Assembly (NCBI RefSeq): GCF_022601975.1
Contig: NZ_JAKVIR010000008.1
Location: 1 to 64,000 of the forward strand
Direction of reading: 5' to 3'
Source: Pontibacter sp. E15-1
GTDB taxonomy: Bacteria; Bacteroidota; Bacteroidia; Cytophagales; Hymenobacteraceae
Length of the DNA stretch: 64,000 nucleotides
In this document: one piece after another, positions 20,292 through 30,063 of the stretch
Numbering within the stretch: position 1 is the first letter of the stretch
How the letters are laid out: every line of letters starts with the position of its first letter
The notes under the pieces: model-generated
The model's database searches: none
Told to the model about the DNA's origin: nothing
What the model saw: only the letters and a program-made list of their open reading frames with translations
Program-made: the position numbers and the translations under genes

Positions 20292-22715
20292 ATGGAAAAA
20301 CACATCTGCATACACGGGCACTTTTACCAGCCCCCCCGCGAGAACCCCTGGCTGAACGACGTAGAACTACAGGAGTCGGCCTCACCCTATCACGATTGGA
20401 ATGAGCGCATCACGGATGAGTGCTACGCACGCAACTCCGCATCCCGCATCCTCGACGGCCAAGGCAAGATCGTGGACATCATCAACAACTACGCCCGCAT
20501 CAGCTTCAACTTCGGCCCGACCCTGCTGGAGTGGATGCAGAAGAAGCAGCCCGAAACCTACCAAGCCATCCTTGATGCGGACAAAGAGAGCATCGAGCGG
20601 TTCTCGGGCCACGGCTCGGCGCTGGCGCAGGTATACAACCACATCATCATGCCGCTTGCCAACGAGCGCGACAAGCATACCCAGGTGATCTGGGGCATCC
20701 ATGATTTCAGGAAGCGCTTCGGCCGCGACCCGGAGGGTATGTGGCTTGCCGAGACCGCCGCCGATACTCCCACCCTGGAAGTGCTGGCTGAGCATGGCAT
20801 CAAGTTCACGATCCTCTCCCCTTACCAGGCGCTGCGCTATCGCAAGATTGGCGAGAAGGAGTGGCGCAACGCCGAGGGAGCCAACATTAACCCGCGCCTG
20901 CCCTACCTGTGCAAGCTGCCCTCCGGTAACGAGATCGTCCTGTTTTTTTACGACGGCCCGGTATCGCAGGGCATCGCCTTTGAGCACCTGCTGGAGCGCG
21001 GCGAGGACTTTGCAAACCGCCTGGTTAACGCCCTGGACGGCGATAGCAAGGAGCCGCAGCTGATGCACATCGCCACCGACGGCGAGACCTACGGCCACCA
21101 CCACCGCTTCGGCGAGATGGCCCTCTCCTACGCCCTCGACCATATAGAGGAGGAGGGGTTGGCGCACGTCACGATTTACGGCGAGTTTCTGGCCAAATTC
21201 CCTCCCAAATATGAGGCCCAGATTATTGAGGAAACTTCCTGGAGCTGTGCCCATGGCATCGAGCGGTGGCGCAGCGACTGCGGCTGCAACACCGGCGGCA
21301 ACGGCACCTGGGACCAGAAATGGCGGGAGCCGCTGCGCGAGGCGTTCGACTGGCTCCGCGACCAGCTGAGCCCCCTTTACGAACGGGAGATGAAAAAGCT
21401 GGGTGCCGAACCGTGGGTTGCGCGCAACAACTACATCCAGGTGATGATGGACCGGTCCACGGCAAACGTGGAGAGCTTTATCCTGCGCCATACCCAGCGG
21501 CCACTGGAGATGGACGAGAAAATCCGATTCCTGAAGCTGCTGGAGATGCAGTACCATACCCTGCTGATGTATACCAGCTGCGGCTGGTTTTTCGACGAGG
21601 TGACAGGCATCGAAACCGTGCAGGACATCTATTACGCCGCGCGGGCCATACAGCTGGCCGAGGAATGGAAAGGCGAGAATTTCGAGCAGAAGTTCCTGCA
21701 ACTGCTGGAGCGGGCCAAAAGCAACCACTCCGAGCACGGCAATGCCGCCAACATCTACCGGGAATCCGTAAAACCTGCTATCATCGACCTGCTTCGGGTG
21801 GGTGCGCACTATGCCGTGTCGTCGCTCTTTGCCGAGCATACCCGCCACCTCCAGCTGTACAGTTACCAGGCCACCTCGCAGCAGTATGAGCTGATGGCGG
21901 CGGGCCGGCAGAAGCTGGCCGTGGGCCGCGCCAAAATCCGCTCGATGGTTACCTGGGAAGAGGAGGTGATCACGTTCGGGGTGCTGCACCTCGGCGATCA
22001 TCAGCTGTTTGGCGGCGTGCGGGAGTTTGTGGGTATGGAGGACTACAGCCAGCTGAGCAAAGAGCTGCGCATCGCCTTTGAGCGCGGCAACGTGAGCGAG
22101 GTGATCATGCTGTTCGACAAACACTTTGAGTCGCACAACTACTCGTTCTGGCACCTGTTTAAAGACGATCAGAAGAAAATACTGGACCAGGTGCTGGCAC
22201 ACGCCATGGACAACGTGGAGAATAATCTGCAGCAACTCTACGAGAACAACTACCCGCTGATGGCCGCCATCAAAACGCTGGGCATGAAACTGCCCCGTCC
22301 GCTGCGAACAACCGTAGAGTATATCGTGAACTCGAAGCTGCTGCACGAGTTTAAATCCGAGACGCCCGACCCGGCCGAGATCAGCCGCCTGCTGGAGGAA
22401 GCCAGGCGCATGAAAGTGAAGCTGAACTACAAGGCCCTGGATTTTGCCGTGACCCAGCGCGTGGGCCAGTTGATGAAGCAGGTGCAGGAGCACCCGGATG
22501 ACATTGCCCGGATGCAGCGTATAATTGAGCTGCTGCAGGTGCTGGAACCCTCCAAGCTCCGGCTGGATTACTGGCAGGCGCAGAACATCGCCTTCCAGAT
22601 GCAGGAAAACATGTATAAGAAATACAAAAAGCACACAGAGCAAGGCGACAAAGAGGCCGCTGCCTGGAACGAGACGTTTGAAGTGCTGTACACAAACTTA
22701 AATTTAAAAGCATAA
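20292..22715 (+). CDS. GH57 family glycoside hydrolase with DUF3536
   Basis: An 807-residue predicted alpha-glucan-active enzyme. The N-terminal (beta/alpha)7 GH57 domain shows [13 protein letters not shown] (region 1), [10 protein letters not shown] with the likely catalytic Glu, and [13 protein letters not shown] with the likely catalytic Asp. The central part has [17 protein letters not shown], and the alpha-helical C-terminal half (about 400-800) corresponds to DUF3536. The specificity of DUF3536 proteins is not known to me; amylase, branching or debranching activity on glucan are candidates. Lying between treZ and treY, abutting treY with no gap, it probably helps prepare or trim glucan for trehalose release. 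The start at ATG 20292 follows treZ by one base. Confidence 0.88.
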   Translation: MEKHICIHGHFYQPPRENPWLNDVELQESASPYHDWNERITDECYARNSASRILDGQGKIVDIINNYARISFNFGPTLLEWMQKKQPETYQAILDADKESIERFSGHGSALAQVYNHIIMPLANERDKHTQVIWGIHDFRKRFGRDPEGMWLAETAADTPTLEVLAEHGIKFTILSPYQALRYRKIGEKEWRNAEGANINPRLPYLCKLPSGNEIVLFFYDGPVSQGIAFEHLLERGEDFANRLVNALDGDSKEPQLMHIATDGETYGHHHRFGEMALSYALDHIEEEGLAHVTIYGEFLAKFPPKYEAQIIEETSWSCAHGIERWRSDCGCNTGGNGTWDQKWREPLREAFDWLRDQLSPLYEREMKKLGAEPWVARNNYIQVMMDRSTANVESFILRHTQRPLEMDEKIRFLKLLEMQYHTLLMYTSCGWFFDEVTGIETVQDIYYAARAIQLAEEWKGENFEQKFLQLLERAKSNHSEHGNAANIYRESVKPAIIDLLRVGAHYAVSSLFAEHTRHLQLYSYQATSQQYELMAAGRQKLAVGRAKIRSMVTWEEEVITFGVLHLGDHQLFGGVREFVGMEDYSQLSKELRIAFERGNVSEVIMLFDKHFESHNYSFWHLFKDDQKKILDQVLAHAMDNVENNLQQLYENNYPLMAAIKTLGMKLPRPLRTTVEYIVNSKLLHEFKSETPDPAEISRLLEEARRMKVKLNYKALDFAVTQRVGQLMKQVQEHPDDIARMQRIIELLQVLEPSKLRLDYWQAQNIAFQMQENMYKKYKKHTEQGDKEAAAWNETFEVLYTNLNLKA

Positions 22716-25418
22716 ATGCCATACATACCATCGGCCACTTACCGGCTACAAGTTTCGCCAAGTTTTACGCTGGAGCAGGTGCGCCAGCTTATACCTTATT
22801 TAGATGAACTGGGTATCAGCACGGTCTACTCGGCCCCCTTTTTCTGCTCCCGCCCCGGAAGCGAGCATGGCTACGACGTGACGGCCCCGTACGCCATCAA
22901 CCCCGAGATCGGCACGCAGCAGGAGCTGAAGCAGATTGCCGAGGAGCTCAAGCGCAGGGGTATGGGCTGGCTTCAGGACATCGTTCCCAACCACATGTCC
23001 TATCACCCAGACAATGTATGGCTGATGGACGTGCTGGAAAAAGGACCGCAATCCCATTTTTATACCTTTTTCGATATTGATTTCAATCACCCGGACTTTG
23101 CCGGGCAGGTGATGGTTCCCTTTTTAGGAGATCCGCTGGAGGAAGTGCTGGAGCAGAAGCAGCTCAAGCTGACCGTAAAGGATGACGGCCTGTACCTGGC
23201 CTACTACGACAGCGCGTACCCGTTGAGCGTGGCCAGTTACCGTCCGCTGATACTGCAGGCCCAACAGGTCTCCGGGCAACCCGAGGCGACTGAGGCAACC
23301 CAACAGCTGTTGAAGGAGCTGGCGCCCCTGGAGTCTGAGGACAGCCTGTCGCCCGCGGCCTGGACAAACTTTAAAAAGAAACTGGTGACCAGCGAAGCCT
23401 TGCGGCAGGCGCTGGAAAATGTGGCGGAGGGTATAAACTCCGACACGGCCCAACTGCAGGAGCTGCTGGGCCGGCAGCACTACATTTTCTGCCACTGGAA
23501 AGAGACTGAAAAGCGCATCAACTTTCGCCGCTTCTTCACCGTGGACGAGCTGATCTGCCTGAGCATGGAACACCCGGAAGTGTTTGAGCAGTACCATCAG
23601 TTTATCAAGCAAATGTGCGAACAGGGGCTGCTCCAGGGCCTGCGTGTGGATCACGTGGACGGACTGTTTGACCCGGTGACCTACATGAAGCGCCTGCGCA
23701 AGCTGGCGGGCCCGGATACATACATTGTGGTGGAGAAAATATTGGAAGGCGAAGAGGAACTGCCGGAGCGCTGGCCCATTGAAGGCAACAGCGGCTACGA
23801 CTTTCTGGCCTGGGTAAGCAATCTCTATACCTCCGGCTCCGGCCGCCGCAAGCTCACAGGCATTTACAGCCGCCTGGTGCCAAACGCGGATACCAATTAC
23901 GAGCAGCTGGTGTTCGAAAAGAAAATGTTTATCCTGGATAACCAGATGCAGGGGGAGTTGCAGAATCTGCTTCGCCTGTTGCAGGAGCGCCACCTCATAC
24001 CGCTGGAGCCAGCCGAAGAGTGGGGCAAGGCGCTGGGAGTACTGCTGTGCGCCTGGCCGGTCTACTGCATCTATGGCAACCGGCTTCCGCTCACCAAAGC
24101 CGATATGGAAGTGGTGCAGACCGCCTTCGACGAGGCCCACAAACAGGCGCCAGAACTGCGGGAGCAACTCCAGCACCTGCATACCCTATTCTCCGTACAG
24201 GCAGGAGACTCTGAGCAGACCACGCACGACAAGCTCTATTTTGTCATGCGCAGCCAGCAGTTCACGGGGCCTTTGTCGGCGAAGGGCGTGGAAGACACCA
24301 CTTTCTACAACTATAACCGCCTGATCTCGCTGAATGAGGTGGGCAACAGCCCGGATATTTTCCACCTGAACGACGATGCCTTCCATGAGCTGATGGTGCA
24401 CAGGCAGCAGGTATACCCCCACTCCATCAACGCCACCGCCACCCACGACACCAAGCGCGGCGAGGGCGCCCGTATCCGGCTGAACGTGCTGAGCGAACTA
24501 CCGGAAGAATGGGAGAAAAAAGTACAGGAGTGGCTTGATATCAGCAGGGAACATACCACCAAGATCACCGTCAATGACCTATACTTCCTCTTCCAGACCT
24601 TAGTAGGCGTTCTGCCGCTGGACGGGCAGGCGGATGAATCCATTGTGGAGCGCGTGCAGGAGTACCTGCAAAAAGCCCTGCGCGAGGCGAAGGTAAAAAC
24701 AGACTGGGCAGCTCCGAACGAGCCATACGAGCAGGCCATGCAGGACCTGGTGCGCCAACTCTTGCTGGAAGACGAGCAGTTTATGCCTTCTCTCCGCCCA
24801 TTCTTACAAAAGGTGTCGCACTATGGCTGGATCTATGCCCTTTGCCAGGCACTGCTGAAGGTAACCTGCCCCGGCGTGCCCGATGTCTACCAGGGCACCG
24901 AGCTCTGGGACCTGAGCCTCGTAGACCCGGACAACCGCCGCCCCGTGGATTATGCGCTGCGCAACCAGTATCTGCAGGAACTGAAGCAACAGCCAGACGG
25001 CGAGCAACTGCACCAGCAGCTGCTCCAAAACCCGGACGATGGTAAGGTAAAGCTATACCTCCTGTACAAGGCCCTGAACAAGCGCCGGGAACTACAGCAC
25101 GTCTTTGCCTCCGGCGACTACCTTCCGCTACAGGTGCAGGGCATGCACAAACATCATATCCTGGCCTTCGCGCGCCAGCACAAAGGGCAGTGGGCGCTGG
25201 TAATTGTACCTTTGCACCTGGCGAGCCTGGTTGGGGAGAACGAATTGCCGGTTGGCCAGCACGTTTGGGAAGACACCACGGTTGTGCTGCCTGAAGGGGC
25301 ACCGGCCGAGTGGCACCATGTGTTAGGCTCAAACGCGATCAGCACCGACGGCACGCTGCAGGTAGCGGCGGCATTCCATTCATTTCCAGTAGCATTATTA
25401 ACCGCATCAACCTTATGA
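22716..25418 (+). CDS. treY: Malto-oligosyltrehalose synthase
   Basis: Converts the reducing-end alpha-1,4 bond of maltodextrins to a trehalose-type alpha-1,1 bond. The 900-residue protein begins with the TreY signature PSATYRLQVSPSFT and shows SEHGYDVT, DIVPNHMS, the nucleophile motif GLRVDHVDGLFDP, the acid motif VVEKILEGEE and TATHDTKRGEGARIR. Length and motif order fit the family, with no visible defect. Its ATG directly follows the GH57 stop, and its TGA stop overlaps the malQ ATG. Together with TreZ it forms the trehalose-releasing arm of the locus. Confidence 0.95.
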   Translation: MPYIPSATYRLQVSPSFTLEQVRQLIPYLDELGISTVYSAPFFCSRPGSEHGYDVTAPYAINPEIGTQQELKQIAEELKRRGMGWLQDIVPNHMSYHPDNVWLMDVLEKGPQSHFYTFFDIDFNHPDFAGQVMVPFLGDPLEEVLEQKQLKLTVKDDGLYLAYYDSAYPLSVASYRPLILQAQQVSGQPEATEATQQLLKELAPLESEDSLSPAAWTNFKKKLVTSEALRQALENVAEGINSDTAQLQELLGRQHYIFCHWKETEKRINFRRFFTVDELICLSMEHPEVFEQYHQFIKQMCEQGLLQGLRVDHVDGLFDPVTYMKRLRKLAGPDTYIVVEKILEGEEELPERWPIEGNSGYDFLAWVSNLYTSGSGRRKLTGIYSRLVPNADTNYEQLVFEKKMFILDNQMQGELQNLLRLLQERHLIPLEPAEEWGKALGVLLCAWPVYCIYGNRLPLTKADMEVVQTAFDEAHKQAPELREQLQHLHTLFSVQAGDSEQTTHDKLYFVMRSQQFTGPLSAKGVEDTTFYNYNRLISLNEVGNSPDIFHLNDDAFHELMVHRQQVYPHSINATATHDTKRGEGARIRLNVLSELPEEWEKKVQEWLDISREHTTKITVNDLYFLFQTLVGVLPLDGQADESIVERVQEYLQKALREAKVKTDWAAPNEPYEQAMQDLVRQLLLEDEQFMPSLRPFLQKVSHYGWIYALCQALLKVTCPGVPDVYQGTELWDLSLVDPDNRRPVDYALRNQYLQELKQQPDGEQLHQQLLQNPDDGKVKLYLLYKALNKRRELQHVFASGDYLPLQVQGMHKHHILAFARQHKGQWALVIVPLHLASLVGENELPVGQHVWEDTTVVLPEGAPAEWHHVLGSNAISTDGTLQVAAAFHSFPVALLTASTL

Positions 25419-26929
25419 CGATCCCCAACAGAAGCGCAGGTCTCTTACTGCACATCACCTCTCTCCCCTCCCGCTTTGGCATCGGCGACCTTGGCCCGGA
25501 GGCCTACCGTTTTGCTGACCTGCTGAAAGAAGCCGGTCAGAAGTACTGGCAAATTCTACCGCTCAACCCAACCGAAAGTGGCTACGGCAACTCCCCGTAC
25601 AGCAGCCACTCTGCCTTTGCCGGAAACCCCCTGCTTATCAGCCCCGAGCTATTGGTAGAAGAGGGCCTGTTGCGAAAAGAGGATCTAGAAAACGCCCCGG
25701 ACTTTGCCGAGGACCGCGTGGAGTTCGAGAAAGTGGCTGACTTTAAGCTGCAGATCTGGCATAAAGTGTTCGCCAACTTCAGTAAGGAGGCGGATCATGC
25801 CCTTCAGCACGAGTACCATGCCTTCCAGCACAAGCACCAGGCGTGGCTAACCGATTTCACGCATTTCGCAGCGTTTAAGAAAAGGTTTGAGAACAGAAGT
25901 TGGGTAGAGTGGCCCCACGAAATCAAAAACCGGGACAAGCACAGCATCAAGGAACTGGCCGCTGAGATGGAGGAGGAAATTGCTTTTGAAGAATTCCTGC
26001 AGTTCCTTTTTTACAGGCAGTGGGAGGCCCTCACAAAATACTGCCACCAGCGCAACATCACCTTTTTCGGGGACATGCCTTTTTACGTGAGCCACGACAG
26101 TGCGGATGTATGGGCGCATCCCGCTTATTTTAAGCTTGATGCAGACGGCAACCCTACGGGGGTATCGGGGGTGCCCCCGGATTTCTTCAGTGAAACTGGT
26201 CAGCTGTGGGGCACACCGGTATTCAACTGGGGAGAGCTGGCCAAGCATGGGTATGACTGGTGGATCAACCGCATCGACCATAACCTGCGCTTGTTCGGCC
26301 TGCTGCGTCTCGACCATTTCCGGGCGTTCTCAGCCTATTGGGAAGTGCCCGCAAGCGAGGACACCGCTATGAACGGGGCCTGGGAGCCATCGCCGGGAAG
26401 CGCCATTTTACACCATGTACAGCAAAAGCACCCGAACCTGCCCATCATCGCCGAAGACCTTGGGGAGATTGACGAACCAGTCCGTGACCTGATGCAGCTC
26501 TTCGACCTGCCGGGCATGCTCGTGCTGCTATTTGCCTTCGTGTCGGATGAGAAGGCCTTTGAAAGCTCCTACATGCCCCATAACCACATACCGAAGAGCG
26601 TGGTGTATACCGGCACCCACGACAACAGCACCACCGTGGCCTGGTACCAGGAGGCGAACGAAGGAGACAAGGAGAGCCTGAGCAAGTATACCTTCCAGGA
26701 GCTGTCAGATAAAAACGTGCACGAGGTGATGTTGCGCCTGGCCCTCGCCTCAATCGCGAACCTCGCAGTGCTGCCTGTGCAGGACGTGTTGGGACTGGGC
26801 AAAGAGGCTACCATGAACAAGCCGTCCACGGCAAACGGTAACTGGCAGTGGCGCCTTAAAAAAGGGCAGTTCACGGAAACGCACGCACGAAAGCTGATGG
26901 AACTCACCAAACTATACGGGCGTGTTTAG
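25415..26929 (+). CDS. malQ: 4-alpha-glucanotransferase (amylomaltase)
   Basis: Disproportionates maltodextrins, lengthening short chains so that TreY can use them and releasing glucose. The 504-residue GH77 enzyme begins SAGLLLHITSLPSRFGIGDLGP and shows FFGDMPFYVSHDSADVW, PPDFFSETGQLWG, the nucleophile motif RLDHFRAF, the acid motif IAEDLGEI and YTGTHDNSTT. The ATG at 25415 overlaps the treY stop as ATGA, indicating coupled translation. It is the last gene of the treZ operon; an RNA hairpin lies 51 bases past its stop. Confidence 0.94.
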   Translation: MTIPNRSAGLLLHITSLPSRFGIGDLGPEAYRFADLLKEAGQKYWQILPLNPTESGYGNSPYSSHSAFAGNPLLISPELLVEEGLLRKEDLENAPDFAEDRVEFEKVADFKLQIWHKVFANFSKEADHALQHEYHAFQHKHQAWLTDFTHFAAFKKRFENRSWVEWPHEIKNRDKHSIKELAAEMEEEIAFEEFLQFLFYRQWEALTKYCHQRNITFFGDMPFYVSHDSADVWAHPAYFKLDADGNPTGVSGVPPDFFSETGQLWGTPVFNWGELAKHGYDWWINRIDHNLRLFGLLRLDHFRAFSAYWEVPASEDTAMNGAWEPSPGSAILHHVQQKHPNLPIIAEDLGEIDEPVRDLMQLFDLPGMLVLLFAFVSDEKAFESSYMPHNHIPKSVVYTGTHDNSTTVAWYQEANEGDKESLSKYTFQELSDKNVHEVMLRLALASIANLAVLPVQDVLGLGKEATMNKPSTANGNWQWRLKKGQFTETHARKLMELTKLYGRV

Positions 26930-26946
26930 AGCATTCTACTAAATCA

Positions 26947-26978
26947 TTTGTGATATGCCTCAAGAATGCTTACTTTAG
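26947..26978 (+). promoter_or_regulatory. Promoter for the redoxin gene
   Basis: TTTG at 26947-26950, a 20-base spacer, then TACTTTAG at 26971-26978: seven of eight bases match the Bacteroidota -7 box TAnnTTTG, with -33 spacing in the usual range. The start of transcription would fall near 26985, about 53 bases before the redoxin ATG. Confidence 0.5.
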
Positions 26979-26980
26979 AA

Positions 26981-27014
26981 TAATCGCTCTTTTCGGGAAC
27001 GGGAAGGGCGATTA
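26981..27014 (+). terminator. G-U-containing RNA hairpin after malQ
   Basis: Arms 26981-26994 and 27001-27014 pair over all 14 positions in RNA, three of them as G-U, around a 6-base loop. G-U pairs mean the stem favours plus-strand RNA. No U-tract follows, so it may be a malQ terminator or a leader structure at the very 5' end of the redoxin mRNA. Confidence 0.5.
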
Positions 27015-27037
27015 TATCCTAATTCATACCCTCCACT

Positions 27038-27595
27038 ATGGCATACACCAGCGCTACGATCGATTTGGGCACCAAAGCCCCCAGTTTCGCTTTGATTGAC
27101 ACGGCATCAGACACTCTCGTTTCGCTTGCCGACGTAACGTCGATGAAGGCAACGGTTATCATGTTCATCTGCAACCACTGCCCATACGTGCAGCATATTC
27201 TGGATGAAATTCTTGAGCTTGCCAGGGAGTATGAGGCCAAGGGCGTAAAGTTTGTGGCCATCAGTTCTAACGACACCATGGCCTCGCCGCAGGACGGACC
27301 GCAGCACATGAAGGCCCTCGCGCTGGATTATGAGTTTCCCTTCCCATACCTCTACGACCAGACCCAGCAGGTGGCCCGCCTGTATCAGGTTGAATGCACA
27401 CCCGAGTTTTTTGTGTATGACGGAAACCTGACACTGCGCTACCACGGCCAGTTTGATGATGCCAGGCCAAATAACGACAAACCCGTGACGGGAAAAGATC
27501 TGCGCGCGGCATTAGACGCCTTGTTGCGCAAGCAAGAGGTGCCGCAGGATCAGATACCCAGCGTGGGGTGCAGTGTCAAGTGGCGTATGAGCTGA
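27038..27595 (+). CDS. Thioredoxin-fold redoxin (AhpC/TSA-like)
   Basis: A 185-residue cytosolic thioredoxin-fold protein. After the peroxiredoxin-like start (GTKAPSFALID) it has a CxxC active site, CNHCPYV, near residue 45, then KFVAISSND and the cis-Pro region ECTPEFFVYD near 122. The C-terminal VGCSVKW segment carries a further Cys. The family is often annotated as thioredoxin or redoxin; its partner is unknown. There is no signal peptide. It has its own promoter and meets the convergent L,D-transpeptidase gene one base after its stop. Confidence 0.85.
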   Translation: MAYTSATIDLGTKAPSFALIDTASDTLVSLADVTSMKATVIMFICNHCPYVQHILDEILELAREYEAKGVKFVAISSNDTMASPQDGPQHMKALALDYEFPFPYLYDQTQQVARLYQVECTPEFFVYDGNLTLRYHGQFDDARPNNDKPVTGKDLRAALDALLRKQEVPQDQIPSVGCSVKWRMS

Positions 27596-27596
27596 T

Positions 27597-28436
27597 TCAG
27601 GATTGGTTTAGGTTTACGGGAGGTATGGCTTTGCTCTTTTCATGCACTAGCTCCGCCATGGCTGTCACGTGGTCAAGGTACTGCGAGGTATAGGCATCGT
27701 AGGCGGCATGTGCGTAAAGGGCAGTACCGCCCATAACGGCTTTGATAATCTCATCGTGCTGCTCCATCGGAATGGCCGGACAACCAAGGCTTCGGCCTAA
27801 GCGACCTGCCTGCTGAATAAAGTCCTCGGTGGCATACTCTGCCCCGTGCATCACGATGCAGCGGTCTTTGGCGTTGGTGTTGAAGCCCTCGTCCAGCCCC
27901 TCCAGTTTCAGCGAAAGGCCGTGCTTGCCGAAGTACGTGTCATCGGTCACGTAAAACCCGATGCTGCTCATATAGGATTCGTTCTCATTCGAGAAATACT
28001 CGGCATACTCGTTGCCGGAGTTGCGGCCATGCGACACGTATGTGTTGAACAGAATCTCCTTCTTATCGATATCCACCACCCACAGCCTTTTCTCGTTCGA
28101 GGATTTTGTGAAGTCGATGATGGTGATGATCGGTTTGTCAGACACCTGGCCTTTCCGCTTCATGTTGTAATACCCGGTCAGGGCTTTGTCGAACACCTCA
28201 AACTTAAGCCCTGTTTTCTGCAGGTCCATATAGCTGTAGAGGCTGTAGGCCACCTGGTTAAATTTCATCACTTTGTAGCTTGCCACCCTGTCTTTAATCT
28301 TCCTGGAGTCTGGCTTGTGCATGGCGGCTCCCGTGTTTGCGGGGGTAGCGAATGGGGTAAGCACCAAAGGGGCAAACAACGGCAGCAGTCCTTTGGCCAA
28401 CTTGTGCTTTGCGTATCTCCATCTTGGTATTCTCAT
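27597..28436 (-). CDS. L,D-transpeptidase catalytic-domain protein
   Basis: A 279-residue exported protein of the murein L,D-transpeptidase (YkuD-like) superfamily. A basic N-terminus and hydrophobic stretch (about residues 15-34) form a signal peptide. The catalytic segment has MHGAEYA with the conserved His and, after 17-20 residues, GRSLGCPAI with the nucleophilic Cys in the SxGC motif. Such proteins crosslink peptidoglycan or attach proteins to it; members of this subgroup are poorly characterised. It converges with the redoxin gene and is divergent from the M23 lipoprotein gene. Confidence 0.85.
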   Translation of the reverse strand: MRIPRWRYAKHKLAKGLLPLFAPLVLTPFATPANTGAAMHKPDSRKIKDRVASYKVMKFNQVAYSLYSYMDLQKTGLKFEVFDKALTGYYNMKRKGQVSDKPIITIIDFTKSSNEKRLWVVDIDKKEILFNTYVSHGRNSGNEYAEYFSNENESYMSSIGFYVTDDTYFGKHGLSLKLEGLDEGFNTNAKDRCIVMHGAEYATEDFIQQAGRLGRSLGCPAIPMEQHDEIIKAVMGGTALYAHAAYDAYTSQYLDHVTAMAELVHEKSKAIPPVNLNQS

Positions 28437-28560
28437 TTTTTCTAGGTTTTAGCTTCCTACTTAGTACGTACAATCAGGGGCTCAGTTAATTCCTATTTAG
28501 CATTTCGGGAAAATCGCGTAGCAAACAAGAAAATATGAGGGTTAATTGGCATCATTTTTA

Positions 28561-28580
28561 CTTGATAGGCTGTTATCAAG
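28561..28580. promoter_or_regulatory. Inverted repeat upstream of M23 lipoprotein
   Basis: Arms CTTGATA and TATCAAG pair perfectly around a 6-base loop, 24 bases before the M23 lipoprotein start. It could be a leader hairpin or operator in this divergent spacer. Confidence 0.3.
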
Positions 28581-28604
28581 ACAACATTCACATTATACCA
28601 CTCC

Positions 28605-29951
28605 ATGAGAAGCAATTCTGGAAATAAGATTTTTTATATATGCTATACCCTCCTCCTGTTGCTGCTGGCCAGCTGTAGCGGAAAGCAAACCTTGCGCGGG
28701 GTGTTTGAGCGCCACCAGTCGCCTTACGAAAAGTACGCCGCGAAAATCAAATCGGCCGGGCTGGACCAAACAGCGCTGGGGCAGGACTGGCTGCAGGCCG
28801 GGCAGAAGGCCTTACAGGACTCCATCACCATTACGCCACCCTTAAAAGAGACGGGCTACTTTGCCGCAGGCCAGCCTCGTGCCCTCGGCTACCTCGTGGC
28901 AGCGCAACGGGGCGAGCGCATCGTGGTGCACCTCGAGGTGCAGGCAAAAGAGCCGATGCAGGTGTTTGTCGACCTGTTTGAGGTGCCGGAAAACGCTGGC
29001 GGGGAGGCCCGGCGCGTGGCCTCCGCCGACTCAGTGGGCGCCTCTCTCGGGTATGAGGTGGAGGAGGACCAGCAGCACGTGCTGCGCGTACAGCCCGAAC
29101 TCCTTCGCAGCGGCCAGTATACCCTCAGGATAGAGACAGAACCCACCCTGGCTTTTCCGGTGCAGGGCAAAACCAGCCAACATATCGCCAGCATCTGGGG
29201 CGACCCACGCGATGGCGGGGCCCGCCGGCATGAGGGCGTCGATATTTTTGCGGCGCGGGGCACTCCTGCCCTCGCCGCCACCGATGGTACCGTGACGCGC
29301 GTGAACGTGACGCCGCGCGGCGGCAAGGTGGTATGGGTATCGGACATGAGCCGCCGGCAAAGCCTGTATTACGCGCACCTCGACAGCCAGCTGGTGCAAG
29401 TGGGCCAGCGCGTGCACCCCGGCGACACGTTGGGCCTGGTGGGGAACACCGGCAACGCCATCACCACGAGCCCACACCTGCACTTCGGGATTTACCGGTA
29501 TGGGCGTGGGGCTACAAATCCATACCCCTACCTCCATACCTCACCTGATGAAGCTCCTGATGTGCGGATAGACCCTGCATTGGTGGGTAATTGGGTACGG
29601 GTGTCGGCAAGTGCCGCCAACCTCCGGCTGGCACCTTCCATTAAAGCCCGCTCCTTTGGCACCCTGCCCCGCCATACCCCCCTGCGCGTGACGGGCGGGG
29701 TTTCGGACTGGTACCGGGTGGCGTTGCCCAACGGTTCCGAAGCATACATCGCCAGCAGTGTGGTTGAAGCCGCCGCAACTCCCATCTCCTATGAAAAGCT
29801 CGCGGCAGCAACAGATTTGCTGGATAGTGCCGATACGCGCGCCGCCGCCAAAGACAGCCTTGCCGCCGGTAGCCAAATCGCCATCCTCGGGAATTACAAT
29901 GGCTTCAGGCTGGTGCGCGACACCGGCGGCGTGCTTGGGTGGATAGACTAA
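28605..29951 (+). CDS. M23 peptidase lipoprotein with SH3 domain
   Basis: A 448-residue predicted cell-wall endopeptidase. Residues 1-24 are a lipoprotein signal with lipobox LLASC. After a beta-rich region of about 100 residues comes a LytM/M23 domain (about 200-310) with the zinc motif HEGVDIF and HLHFGIY near its end. The C-terminal part (about 325-385) is an SH3-like domain (SANLRLAP, WYRVALPNG, AYIASS) that could bind peptidoglycan, followed by a short second SH3-like piece ending in GVLGWID. It faces the L,D-transpeptidase gene head to head, so both may belong to envelope maintenance. Confidence 0.9.
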   Translation: MRSNSGNKIFYICYTLLLLLLASCSGKQTLRGVFERHQSPYEKYAAKIKSAGLDQTALGQDWLQAGQKALQDSITITPPLKETGYFAAGQPRALGYLVAAQRGERIVVHLEVQAKEPMQVFVDLFEVPENAGGEARRVASADSVGASLGYEVEEDQQHVLRVQPELLRSGQYTLRIETEPTLAFPVQGKTSQHIASIWGDPRDGGARRHEGVDIFAARGTPALAATDGTVTRVNVTPRGGKVVWVSDMSRRQSLYYAHLDSQLVQVGQRVHPGDTLGLVGNTGNAITTSPHLHFGIYRYGRGATNPYPYLHTSPDEAPDVRIDPALVGNWVRVSASAANLRLAPSIKARSFGTLPRHTPLRVTGGVSDWYRVALPNGSEAYIASSVVEAAATPISYEKLAAATDLLDSADTRAAAKDSLAAGSQIAILGNYNGFRLVRDTGGVLGWID

Positions 29952-30063
29952 TCAGAATGGGCCTATGCATTCTGGCGAACGGTGGGTGCCATCAGCCGTT
30001 CCGGCTTCCCAAAAGGATTTTTCTGCTTATATTTACCCTAACGACAACCAAAACAGCAAACAT

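Noticed and set aside
20382..22643. 753-codon open frame antisense to the GH57 gene
   Set aside because: Composition (His, Leu, Val, Gln) is that of a shadow frame; the plus-strand GH57 gene has clear motifs and tight operon spacing.
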